64,000 bases of DNA from Trifolium pratense (taxonomy: Eukaryota; Streptophyta; Magnoliopsida; Fabales; Fabaceae), in NCBI RefSeq assembly GCF_020283565.1, contig NC_060065.1:27702409-27766408 (forward strand), given 5' to 3'. Each line of letters opens with the position of its first letter. Within the stretch, counting starts at the first letter, position 1. A program made the position numbers and the translations under genes. Below, piece by piece: positions 13,176-24,917 of the stretch. The notes under the pieces are model-generated. The model worked only from the letters and a program-made list of their open reading frames with translations, was not told where the DNA came from and ran no database searches.

Positions 13176-15300
13176 TGTAACACCCAAACCCATTATTTAT
13201 ATATTTATACTTTTAGTAAAATCTTTTTCAAAATACGCAACGGAAAATCACATTTAATTTATTGAATGTCGGTTCGAGTATTACACTCCTCTACCAAAAT
13301 AATACTAATGTAGTTAATTAGTAAAAATACTTGTTTATACAAATGTTAAATCAACTAATGTATTTATTAGCTATACAAAACAACCTAGATAAGGAGACTC
13401 TATATACATATAAAACCCCTTTTCCCGTGTCACAATCAGAGCAGAGCTTCGCCGACGACTCGACATCGAATACCACAAAACCTGTAAATCTGGACCCCCA
13501 ACGGTCCAGCACATAACACATAAAAGAGAGTTAGATAACATACTCAAAATATACAAGTGTAAGTAAATGGTACTTAAACACTTCTTCATAAAAACATGCA
13601 TAATCATACATTATACATATACATCACCATCATTCATGCATATTCATATATCATGCATATACTTCATTTATCACCTAATCAATCATCCACAAAATACACC
13701 AAACATATAGTTTCACGTCGTCTCGGACAATACCAAAACATCAACAAATACATTGTTCAGATTATGGTCATGACGGACCCTGCATTGTTCATTTTATAGT
13801 CATGACGAACTCTGCTCCTCATATACGGATTAACAATCAACATTTACCAAGTATGTGTCAAACATCATTTATTATAAAATGCACACATAATCCCTAATGC
13901 AATCTAATGCTTCACATTCATGTTATGTCCTCTAGACACCTCTAATGCATGTGGTACCATCGTCTTTATCAGAGTATTTCACCTCCGATATCCGTCTTTA
14001 TCAAACAATTATAGTTCGATATCCTTCTTTATTGGACAAGCCAATATCCCTAAATATTCATGATGCATGCACTCAAAACTCATGAATATATACATCAACA
14101 ATTTTGGCATATAGCCCGTCAACAATAACGTGGAACACTATCCAACGTCCGTCTTTATTAAGATAATCAATACCTTAATATCCGTCTTTATTAGAATAAC
14201 ATAATTCTAATATCCTTCTTTATTAAGTTGATTAACACCTTAATATACTTCATTTATACTTCATACATGATTAACAATCAACTAACGATTAGCAATGAGC
14301 ATTATAAGCATCAACATGCATCAACAATCATGTAAGAATAAAACACTGATTTGAAAATACATGCAAAGGAAGACAGCAGATGAAAATTGGTGAAATCTGC
14401 AGTATTTCCGCCTGGGGCGGAAATATTTACGCCTGGGGCGGAAGTTTACGCCTGAGGCGGAAATGTTTACGCCTGGGGCGGAAAAACATCTGAAAGGCTG
14501 GCTGCTCACTGCTCTGCCGTTTCAGGCGGAAATTATTGCGCCTGAGGCGGAAAAACATGCGTTTTCTACACAAAAACGCCCAAAAATCCCATTTTTCATG
14601 TTATAAATCCCAAAAGAGTTTGTATTCAAGTGCTACAAACATATCTAAACACAAAAGGACGGTTCATTTCACCGATCTACCATTTTTACTACGAAAAAGT
14701 AGAGATTTAACACTTTTACTCAAAACTCTCAAGAACACAAAGTTCTTGAGTTTAATCCATTAGAAAACTCGTTTTAACCATTATTTCCGTTCATTAATCA
14801 TGTTAAAAGCATGTTAAACATATTAAGAACCTTAGGAACGATTTCCATCAAGAAAATCCATTCCAAACTAAAACGAAAATGGGGTGGAGGAAGTTCGGGT
14901 GAGGAGAAATCGACATTCTCCCCTTCCTCGAGTCACCCACGAATATGAAATCTACTCTCTTACCTGGATTCGAAGAAAACACGACGAAGATCTCGAATCC
15001 CTAGCTCTCCCCTTGCTCTAGCTCCCAAGCTCTCCTCTTCTCCTCTCAAAAACACAAGAACCATGAGAAATGAAATGTTTCTCCCTTCCTTCATGGCCAT
15101 ATGGCGCCCCCTCACACACACAAGGCCCATTGGGCCTCAAGCCCAATTGGCTTGGCCCAATAACACGTTAACTCTCTCTCTACTCGCTTAATAACTAAAG
15201 TACTCGATAAATAACTCTAGTTATTAACTTAATTAAAATTCCACGTTAAATAAAATATTTTAACACATAAAAATAATAATATGAAAATTGGGTCGTTACA
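13176..15300 (-). repeat. LTR C of the tandem element (outer 5' LTR)
   Basis: It is 2125 bp long and ends at GGTCGTTACA followed by the tatcc duplication. Private bases are c at 14282, a at 14342 and a at 15050. In the minus orientation this is the promoter-bearing 5' LTR. Confidence 0.93.
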
Positions 15301-17375
15301 TATCCCACAAAGAAGCACTTGTCAGATTTAGGTTCAAGTTTAGTAGAAATTTGACATTTTACATAAACTTCGCAACCCCAAATCTTTAAGTAAGACATAT
15401 ATGGTTTCTTGCCACTCCACATCTCATATGGTGTCTTTTCAACCGTTTTAGAAGGAACACGGTTAAGTGTATAAGCTGCTGTTAATAGGGCGTGTCCCCA
15501 AAAGGAGTTTGGAAGATCAGCGTGACTCATCATAGACCGCACCATGTCCAACAAGGTTCGGTTTCTTCTCTCAGACACACCATTCCATTGTGGTGTTCCA
15601 GGAGGAGTGAGTTGGGATAAGATCCCACACTCTTTTAGATGGTCATCAAACTCTAGGCTTAAATACTCACCTCCTCGATCTGATCGAAGGATTTTGATTT
15701 TCTTTCCTAGTTGGTTTTGTACTTCATTTTTAAATTCTTTGAACTTTTCAAAGGATTCGGATTTATGCTTCATTAGATACACATATCCATATCTACTGTA
15801 ATCATCAGTAAATGTGATGAAGTATTGAAAACCTCCTCTAGCATGTGTGTTCAATGGTCCACATACATCAGTATGTATGAGAGCCAAGAGATCACTTGCC
15901 CTTTCACTTTTACCAGTGAATGGGGTCTTTGTCATTTTTCCCAATAAGCAAGATCGGCATGTTTCAAAAGATTCATAATCAAATGAATCCAAGAGCCCAT
16001 CTTTATGGAGCTTGGAAATACGTTTCTCATTTATATGGCCTAAGCGACAGTGCCAAAGGTATGTAGGATTCAACTCATTAGGTTTAATCCTTTTTGTATC
16101 AATGTTATATATTGGCATTTCAAGATCAAGAATATATAATCCATTACTCATTTGTGCCGTGGCATAAAATATATCATTTAAATAAATGGAGCAACAATTG
16201 TTCTTTATTATAAATGAAAAGCCAAGTTTATCCAAACAAGAAACAGAAATAATATTCCTGCTAATGGCAGGTACATAAAAACAGTTCTCTAACTGTATTA
16301 TTAAACCAGAAGGTAAAGTCAAATTATAAACTCCTACAGCTAATGCGGCAACTCTTGCTCCATTTCCCACTCGTAGGTCGACTTCACCTTTAGCCAATCC
16401 TCTACTCCTTTGCAGCCCCTGCACATTAGTACAAATGTGAGAACCACATCCGGTATCTAATACCCATGTAGAAGAAGTAGATAAATTAATTTCAATAACA
16501 AAGATACCTGCTGAATTGGAGCTCTCTACTCCATTCTTTTTATCTTCCAGGTATTTTGGGCAGTTCCTCTTCCAATGTCCAGTCTTGTTACAGTGGAAGC
16601 ACCTACCCTCCTTTGCAACTCCCCCAGTGGGCTTCAAGGCTTTAGGGGTAGGTTTGGGTTTGGCAACTTCCTTGCCCTTCCCTTTGACTCCCTTCCCTTT
16701 GTTGCCCTTCCCTTTGTTTCCATTGTCAATCATAAGAACATGGTTGGACTTCCCTTTTGTTTTCATGTTCTGCTCAGCTTGCCTCAACATGCCTAGCAGT
16801 TGTGGAAGAGTCTTCTTCATGTCCGACATGGTGAAGTTCAGAACAAACTGATTAAAGCTCTCCGGCAACGATTGCAAGATCAGATCAGTTGCAAGCTCAT
16901 TTCCAAGTGGAAATCCCAATTTTTCTAAGTTCCCCACGTACCCAATCATCTTGAGCACATGTGGACTTACTAGAGATCCCTCAGATAGCTTGGCTGAAAA
17001 CAGGGCTTTGGAAACCTCAAACCTCTCAATCCTGGCTTGCTCTTGATAGAGCGTTTTCAAGTGTTCGATCATATCGAACGCATTCATGTCCTCATGTTGC
17101 TTCTGAAGCTCAGAGGTCATGGTAGCCAGCATGAGGCACTTTGCATCCATGGCATCATCAAGACGCTTCTGATAAGCATCCCTTTGAGCCTTAGGAGCAT
17201 TGGCCGCAGGTTCATCCTCAGGGTTAGGTTGGGGTTCCTCAATAGCATACAGCTTTTTCTCGTGCATGAGGACTATCCTCAAGTTACGATGCCAATCAAG
17301 AAAATTTGTCCCAGACAATTTCTCTTTGTCAAGAATGCTTCGCAAAATGTTGTTTGAAGTATTGGTGTTTGACAT
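15301..17375 (-). CDS. Copia polyprotein, 5' part: gag, protease, integrase
   Basis: The frame starts at ATG 17375 (MSNTNTSNN) and stays open into the inserted LTR. Gag is followed by a Gly-Lys-rich stretch and a CCHC zinc knuckle, CFHCNKTGHWKRNC (about residues 258-271). The aspartic protease motif is WVLDTGCGSH (about 302). The integrase has its HHCC zinc site (HCRLGH near 440 and CRSC near 473) and catalytic residues in HTDVCGPL (about 502), LRSDRGGEY (about 565) and NGVSERRNR (about 600). It is cut in the segment KCFFVGY at 15305, and the rest lies at 131-2035. Bases 15246-15300 of the open frame are LTR sequence and do not belong to the protein. Apart from the insertion, no inactivating change is seen. 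Confidence 0.94.
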
Positions 17376-18405
17376 GGTGATCTACAATTGTAAAAGTGAA
17401 AATATAAGTATTGAACAATTTTAATACATATTTAATTAGGCCTTTAATTAAACATGCTCTCTCACTATTTTACTCAAAACAAATGACCCTCGACATTTGA
17501 TTCGGAAAATCCCGTTGGAAGATTTTCTAGTGAGAATGAGATCCATATTTCACTTCGTTTTAAGTCAGCGTTGGGCTGATTACACAAAACTTAGTTATTT
17601 AGGTAGGAAACTCCTTTCCAATTGTATCTCATACAACTCTCATATCCTTTCTATTGGGTGAATAACACTTATTCTAATCCATCACATGGAATAACCCAAT
17701 ACTTGCTTCTAAAGTCATATAATCTTATTATATTTTCTTTAGTTAAGTTAGACCCATTAAATAGCGATCGGATAAATAAATTACCTCACCGCAACTTATC
17801 AATATTGACAATGCACTTCGCGTTGGCAAAACCTACATTGATCGATATTGATCTTGAAGGGCGCTATTCGTTGGAAAGTGATAAAACTTAATATTAATTC
17901 CTTTGAGGGCTTTTATAATTAATTTGATCTCACCTTACCACGGCTTACATACAATGACGTCACTCCATACATAACATGCATCAACATACATAATATAATA
18001 AAATGATATGGTTATGGCCCCTAGCGTGATTGTTCCCTCAAGCCAATGAGAGAACCTATGCTATATCTAAGAACGACCTATACTTCTCCAAGATAGATCT
18101 TCAATGCTGTCCTTCCTGTCCTATTTGCTAATCTTATATTACATCACTACAAGAAACTCGTGTTCATACGAGGGAGTGAGATGAGAAAAGAAATTACATC
18201 AAGAAAATATAAGAGAGGCACGACACGCAGGCCGTATTTAAATCCCAAATAAGACGAAAAGAAGAACTAAGGCCATAACCATTCATCATGCAACTTTAAT
18301 AACAATAAACACACAATTTATTATTATTATATTAGTCCAATTAATAAAATACCATGATTGATCACCTTACGCAGAGTTAGCCGGGGGTTCCGCTGCCCGG
18401 TCAGC

Positions 18406-18439
18406 GCCCCTTGCGGGGCCTCCGGGGCGGAGCCCCGGA
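18406..18439 (-). other. Two adjacent perfect hairpins in the copia leader RNA
   Basis: On the minus strand, bases 18439-18421 form an 8-bp stem with a 3-base loop (TCCGGGGC, TCC, GCCCCGGA). Bases 18419-18406 form GCCCC, GCAA, GGGGC, a 5-bp stem closed by a GNRA-type tetraloop. The region is strongly GC-rich within an AT-rich leader. Conserved RNA structure is plausible but not shown. Confidence 0.7.
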
Positions 18440-18528
18440 AGCTAAATTTCGATGAACACTTCATCAATGAATCCTAATCGCACCAACACTTGATGCTTCA
18501 GATACAAACCCTAGCCGTACTATGTTTT

Positions 18529-18890
18529 TTATAACAACACAACCCTTGTATTGTTACAGTAATCATTCATCAAAACGTTTCAGGATTTTGTTCACCATAG
18601 ACGATTGGATATATGATGCTTCACCAGTTATCGGTTCCGAAGCTCACGCTCACAATCATCCATGCTCACGACAATCACTTAAAACTTTCAATGAACAATA
18701 TGTTCTGTTTATATAACAATACAACACTTGTATTGTTATAAACCCTAATACAACCACCATTCATCAAAACGTTTCAGGACTGCTAGTTCTAGATGAACGA
18801 TCGGATATATGATGCTTCACCATAAACGGTTCCGAAGCTCACGCTCACAATCATCCAAATTAAACGCCAATCACTCAAACATTCGAATGA
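18529..18890. repeat. Tandem duplication in the copia leader, period about 182 bp
   Basis: Two diverged copies begin near 18529 and 18711. Shared blocks include cattcatcaaaacgtttcag, atatatgatgcttcacca and ggttccgaagctcacgctca. Copies differ by several small indels and substitutions, so the duplication is older than the copia insertion. Confidence 0.8.
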
Positions 18891-19070
18891 ATGACACGAT
18901 CAATGTATCACATACACCGATGCGTCGTATCAGAAATATATATCACATATATATTTTAAAACCGATCAATCAAATTTTATTAATCCTTGTTGTTCTTATT
19001 ATTAATACCGATTCAAAACCATATTAATAAAACAGTAATAAAACAACAAACCGATTCATGGTTTCACAAG

Positions 19071-19085
19071 TGGCTCTGATACCAC
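19071..19085 (-). other. Copia primer binding site
   Basis: On the minus strand the LTR ends ...CCCAACA and is followed one base later by TGGTATCAGAGCCA, the complement of the initiator Met-tRNA 3' end. This fixes the LTR/leader border at 19086. Confidence 0.85.
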
Positions 19086-20497
19086 TGTTGGGAAATCGTT
19101 TCATAAAACACTTTTATAAACGCAGCGGATTTTTAAAATTAAAATTTCCCATCAACGGATTCTTGTGAATGAGCATAATCAGGTCTAGAATATTACCTTT
19201 GAAGAACAAATGTGTGGCCGCCTTTCTTGATCACAAGCACCGCACTTGCAGCACCTCCACTTAGTCCACACGAACAGGAACCTTCGATCTCACAGTGCTA
19301 GCTGTTCTTGGATGAAGGCTGAGGGAATTTTGTGCGGTTTAGGGTTTAGAGAAATTCAGAATTTCTCTAAATTCAGTTAGGGTTTGTCAAAACGTAACTA
19401 TTGAACTTCATAAGGCTCTATTTATAGAGTTTCTTATGAGGTCTTTAGTTTATACGAAATTGAGCTTCTCAAGCCCAATAACCGTTTGTCACTAACTGCA
19501 CCCCCACAATAAGTCTTACTTATTTTTCCCTTTCTTAACTGTCCTTATGTGTGTGACCCTGTAGGTTCTTATGACGTTGGCAATAATATTAATCGTAATA
19601 TTATAAACAGTGAGCGGTATCTAGCAACACATCACTGTTACCCAAGTCACAGGAATGTCACGTGATCTGACTAACCTTTCTGTGATAAATATCTTGTGCA
19701 TAATTACCCTTTTGCCCTCATGTCTATATTGAACACAAGGCATAGTATGTCATCCTTGTCTAGTTCAATATTGGGTGTAACACCCAAACCCGTTATTTAA
19801 TTAACTCTGCCTTTATAAAATCCTTTTCGAAAATACGCAGCGGAAAAATTGAAAATCTGATTATAAAGCGCTGGTTTGAATACTACAGACTTCATTCAAA
19901 GATAATACTAATACATTTATCTAGTAAAATATTCGAAAGAACTAAAAACAAAACCTTGCATCGAACGATGCGTTATTAGTTATACAAAACGGATACTTTT
20001 CAATGAAAGCTTAAGACCAACAGAGTATACTAAGAGGACTACATGCATATACATATAAAAACCCCTTTTTCCCGTGTCTCAATCAGAGCAGAGCTTCACC
20101 ATTGCACTCAGACGAGGCTAACATATAACTTGTCAACCTGGACCCCCAAAGGTCCAGCAATTACACATAGCAGAGAGTTAGAAAACATAAACAATAATAA
20201 ACAAGCATAAGTATATACTTGCTCTTCACTCAATCTTAATATATTCTAACTCGCATACATATCCACATGGCTAAACAATGCATTTCTAACACATCAACAT
20301 GTATTGTCATTCAAGCATACATCGTCAAATACGACTTAGTAAAACATTGCACAAATGGTTAACTCATCACAATCAAATAAGATAATGTCACATAACAATT
20401 ATCAAATACATGTGCATTTACCCTAATGCATCTAATGCCAATTATCCAATGTCATGTCATCCCTAGACACGACTAATGCATGTGGTACCAATTTTAC

Positions 20498-20608
20498 ATT
20501 GTTCAGATTTCAGTCATGGCGGACTGTTCAGTTTTCAGTCATGTACGGACTGTTCAGATTATAGTCATGTACGGACTGTTCAGATTATAGTCATGTACGG
20601 ACTCTACA
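20498..20608. repeat. 26-bp tandem repeat in LTR, copy number differs between the two LTRs
   Basis: Units resemble tgttcagattatagtcatg plus tacggac. The left LTR has four copies and the right LTR (about 25644-25728) has three. The two LTRs are identical at integration by mechanism, so one unit was gained or lost afterwards or during reverse transcription. Confidence 0.85.
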
Positions 20609-20875
20609 TCAGCAGTTTTACATCATGCAGGATAAGCGTCTCACCAATGGTGGACCAAACCAGTTTTACATCATGTTGGATGATGCTATTCACCCCATTT
20701 AAGATGAACCCAGTTTTACATCTTGTTGGATGCGTCGGAACTTACCGAACCACCTTATCTCCCTTGGATAAGCTCAATAACAGTTTTATATCATGTAGGA
20801 TATGGTTATCATCAACCATCTCTCCCATAAAGAGGAGTCACACAGTTTTATATCATGTTTGGATATGGGCTCCAG
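20609..20875. repeat. Dispersed direct repeats cagttttacatcatg in LTR
   Basis: Five copies of cagttttacatcatg or close variants, each followed by a ggat motif, occur at about 20611, 20662, 20711, 20781 and 20843. The right LTR has the same series. The same motif also occurs in the internal regions of both families (7231-7290, 12801-12860, 24638-24665). Confidence 0.75.
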
Positions 20876-21392
20876 ATCTCGGATAACACAATCCCATCTT
20901 CGGCCACTTTTCATAAACATAAACCATTTTCATCAATTATTGGAATTCACATGATTCCCATAACACAATTATTCATGAATGCATGATTACTTTTAAACAC
21001 ATCAAATACATGACGCTATCTAGCTCGAAGCTATTCATTCACTGATGCGGAAACACAATTCCAACATCTAACACATTAGGATAACACAATATCCTATCAC
21101 TCAAATCATAATTATTCACATGATAATTATCTGCATAACCATTTTTATACACATAAAGTTTCATTTACACTTATGTCATAAAACACACATCATTTCCTTA
21201 ACATTGCAAATTAATGCTAAAACATAAACATAGTCACTTGAACTACAAGTCATTGCATACGCGTGCGAATCATATAACGATTAACAATAAGCTTTAACAG
21301 CATCAACATGTATCAACAATCATGTAAGGATACCCTTAAACCATGTTACAAGTGCCTAATTGCACTTAAAACAATTATCAAAAAGTTGCTGT

Positions 21393-21503
21393 CACAGTGT
21401 TGTTCGCTATAGCGAGCAGGTCGCGAACAGACACAGAGCCAAAAACCAATTAGCGAGCTGTTAGCGAGCGTGTTCGCTGTAGCGAGCAGGTAGCGAACCA
21501 CAC
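21393..21503. repeat. Palindromic agcgag/gttcgct module in LTR
   Basis: Repeated gttcgctatagcgagcagg and related inverted motifs occur between 21393 and 21503 and again at 26513-26620. The position within the LTR, shortly after tcaacaatcatgtaa, matches the position of the ccgcc/ggcgg palindromes in the tandem element. Confidence 0.75.
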
Positions 21504-22259
21504 CAGAAAAATATCTGTTCTTGAGTTTTCTAAGGCGGTTTAACATCCAAATCCATCCAAAATACATTATAACATGTTATAAATGCAAAGTAAACCATCA
21601 ATCATGCATATACCATACATATATACATAAATACACATTCAAAACAACCAAACACCTCCAAGCATGCAAGATCATGCATTAAATTGTATTTTTAAGCAAA
21701 AACCACAAACATAGTAAAACATCTACACATACCCATTTCCAACTCCCCAAAGTTGTTCACCTCATGTCCTAGGAGTTTACTACTCATTTTAGGATCAAAA
21801 ACATTTACTTATCATTGAGTAAATCTCTCACAAAACCCATAAGAAAATAGAGTGGAAAGAGTTTGGGAATGGAGGAATCGACATCCTCCCCTCTTTCGAA
21901 TCACTCACGAATATGTAATCTAACTCTCGTACCTTAGCTCGACGAATCCACAAGCTTGCTCTTCTCTTTCTCTTTGGCTCTTGCCCTAGCTCTCAATCTT
22001 CCTTTCTCATGAAACATAAATTATGAGACTATTCATGGTTGACTTGCTACTTATAGCTCTCTCTATTCTCATGGATCAAAGCCCAATTGGCTAAGCCCAA
22101 TAACCACTTACACGCCCCAAGGCCCAATCAACATAACTTCTCGCTCATTAACTTACATTCTCGCTAAATGATTATTCGCCGCTTAATAATTTAATTATAA
22201 ATCACGCCCTCGCGTAATAAAATAATTAAATAACGAATACTAAATTTTGGGTCGTTACA

Positions 22260-24917
22260 ATTCTCCCCCACTAAAAAAATATTTTCGCCCTCGAAAATGG
22301 CTCGACTAAGAACAACCTCGGATGAACTCTCTCATCCGACTTTCTAATTCCAACTTACATTCTAACCAATGGGTTTCCTCATACTACCTTAACCAAAACA
22401 TACAAAACACTTCATGCAAATTCGCCCATGATGGCGGCAAAGCAATCCTATACGTCACTTTTCCGAATCATTTTACTTCCCTCGGTATTCCTTTATACCC
22501 TCTCCGGTCAAAATAACACTTCTTCCGGATTCACACCAACAATCATTCAAATTCCAAACAAACCAAGTCTGACAAAATCAGTTTATTCCAATCTACACAA
22601 TGAAGTTTACTACCAACAATAGATCAAGGATAGCTAATCCCTCGATTTGTCGATAGATAGTCAACAATCGTGACAACGGTATAAATCATTCTTATCAAAC
22701 TACTTAAAATTTCAACTTAACATCTTACGGTACTCGCAGCACCACTCCAAAACAAAACCACTTAACCCAAAATACTCCGAAAGACCCTTCCGTTGCATAC
22801 TTCACAACTTTTCAAATTCCATAAGTTCTTAACTGCATCGAATCTCACTCCAACCATTCATTCGGTAGTACAACTTCTACACTCATTTGTTGTCCAACTT
22901 CTCAAAGTTCTTAACACATTCCAAAAATATATTATCTCCAACCGTCAAATTCTTTTCCTTCGCAATTCCCAAATCGTTGCGTCGAACCCCATCATAACTG
23001 TTTTATTTTCCGAACACAACAATCACTTATGTGTGAGATAGTCCTTTCCGCAAATTCTTACTTGACATAAGTCACTTTCTTACGTCTCTCTAATACTCGT
23101 GCTCGACACGTTTCCAAAGGCTAACTTTCTTATCCCCAAACATCCAAAGGTAACACTTCGCACTTAGCTTATCATCAACCTCTAAGGTTTCATCCAATCT
23201 TAGACACTAGTTGTCTGATTATCGTCCAAATGGATTCATTTCCTTCCTCTATTTCTAAGCTTCTCAAATCCTTCCAAGAAATGACTACTCGGTTCAAACA
23301 TACTCAACCTTTATAAATCCTTCCTAGGCTCTTCTTGATCACCTAGTAATTCTGTATTTAAATCTCAGCTACTATCAAAAGTTGATTTCCAAACAACCAT
23401 GATCTCCGTCTTGTTGATTCCAACACAACTCTCATCAGATTCCTCTGAAAACTTTTCATCAACAAAGCTTCCATCTTTATCACTCTTCCTCCTCTTTGAG
23501 GATGAACCATCAAGTGAAAGACAACCAAACAATGGAACATTCTTGCTACGAGTTCCGCTAGAAACACCACCAGTCCCACTTATTGTAATCGGGTTTTCAG
23601 TTCCCTAACCACACCTTCCATCCTTGACATCAATCTCCCACTTAACTTAACTCTCAAGGTATCCACCATTCGCATACTCGTCGTATGATCATCACTAGGT
23701 TTTCTTACCCTCGACGCACACGTCTTCTCCGTTTCCCAGCAACGGTTTTCACTTAACATTCAATCTGCTCCATCGTTCCCCAATGGCCACATTCTCCCTA
23801 CGGCTAAATAACTTCATTCCGATTCACTCCGAAATGATCATCTGATACTTCCTCCAAAATATTCTCCAAATAAGAACTCCACTTCGAACAACGCTACTCA
23901 ATCTTAAACAATCCACTTCAAGAACATCTCTATTCGTCCTTACTTCTCGCGTTCGAAACATCTTGGAGAGACAAAATCTTCTCCCCCACTTATCTCAAAC
24001 CCACCTTTACACTTCCACTAGAACATCCGGTGTAAGCACCTAACCGTCCTATCGATTCCAAATCTATTCCTCCCAAGAGAAATCTAATACCGACAGCATT
24101 CACATGCATGTCGTATGAAAAGGGTAAACATAAGGTAAGATATCTAAGCTTCTACTCAAAACCCCGGTGCAGTCCTCTTGACATACACACCACTGCAAAA
24201 TACATAAACACACTATTCCCGTCTATGCTAACGTAACAACCTACGTAACAACTAGCATACATAATTACTACCACATGTCTATACATATATTTATAACTAA
24301 ACTATATGTAAGACAATGAAACATCCATGTACACAAGACATCGAGTCAAGTACATGCATTACATTTCGTTTGTTCGCATACTTACAACATCTACTCAAAC
24401 ATGTATAAAACATAGCATGTTCTCAAACAAGTTCTCATCATGAGAATACATTCACATAGTTCAATTAAAGAACCACACTAAGTACTAGTAATCAATCTAC
24501 CACATGTTATAAACAAACATATAACAACACACATTAGGATCTACTTACATCCTACTCCTTTCTCACTCTAGTGAAAAATTCATTTTCACTTACTCAAAAG
24601 AAAATAATCTTATATTTTCAACAAAATCTTCATCACATGCAGTTTTACATCATGCCGGATCATCAACAATTAGCAATAAGCATCTACAAACCAAAAGTTC
24701 AAACCACACAAATTTTTAAAACTTTAAGCATAAAAATACACAACCACTACTTGACTTGATAACTTATAACAATGATAAGTATCAATCGCATCAAGTACAC
24801 ACAACAAGAAAAGACAGACACAACTGGCACACACGCTCACTCGATCTGACTGCACAGAACGGCTCTGATTGACACATAACCTCACAGTCCGAAGACGACC
24901 TGCTCTGATACCACTTT
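22260..24917 (-). other. Internal region of the sister non-autonomous element, non-coding
   Basis: The 2658 bp have no gag or pol motif and no convincing frame. The minus-strand polypurine tract lies at 22260-22273 and the primer binding site at about 24900-24914. Scattered similarity to the tandem element's internal region is visible, for example cattcttatcaaac and tcgaaacatct. Confidence 0.82.

Larger units (their letters stand above)
2036..15300 (-). mobile_element. Non-autonomous LTR retrotransposon in tandem form: LTR-internal-LTR-internal-LTR
   Basis: Three 2125-bp LTRs (2036, 7606 and 13176) alternate with two 3445-bp internal regions, with a period of exactly 5570 bp. The whole array, not each unit, is flanked by the duplication tatcc (2031-2035 and 15301-15305). 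LTR ends read TGTAAC...GTTACA. The minus orientation follows from a primer binding site TGGTATCAGAGC beside LTRs B and C and a polypurine tract beside LTRs A and B. By eye, internal 1 and 2 differ at only three places (6088/11658, 6447/12017, 6828/12398), and any two LTRs differ at about three to five. No gag or pol is seen on either strand, so movement must have been in trans. Unequal recombination between LTRs is the likeliest origin. Confidence 0.93.
17376..19085 (-). other. Copia 5' leader, non-coding
   Basis: About 1.7 kb separates the primer binding site from the gag ATG. It is AT-rich with no convincing gene. It holds a GC-rich hairpin pair (18406-18439) and a two-copy tandem repeat (18529-18890). 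Such long structured leaders may hold packaging or dimerisation signals; that role is inference. Confidence 0.75.
19776..22259 (-). repeat. 3' LTR of the sister non-autonomous element
   Basis: It is 2484 bp, 25 bp longer than its partner. Most of the difference is one extra 26-bp unit at about 20570-20600. It contains a minisatellite-like block and palindromic agcgag/gttcgct modules at 21393-21503. Confidence 0.9.

Noticed and set aside
4148..13607. Repeated sets of 60-78 codon frames in the tandem element
   Set aside because: They recur exactly at +5570, lie in LTR or non-coding internal sequence, have Ser/Thr/His-rich or Ile/Tyr-rich compositions of AT-rich DNA, and match no domain.
16516..17357. 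Plus-strand frames of 73-111 codons opposite copia gag
   Set aside because: Shadows of the long copia frame on the minus strand.
20476..20886. 136-codon plus-strand frame, and a 126-codon partner at 25622-26002
   Set aside because: Produced by the 26-bp and cagttttacatcatg repeats in the LTR; the repeat-driven protein has no known domain.
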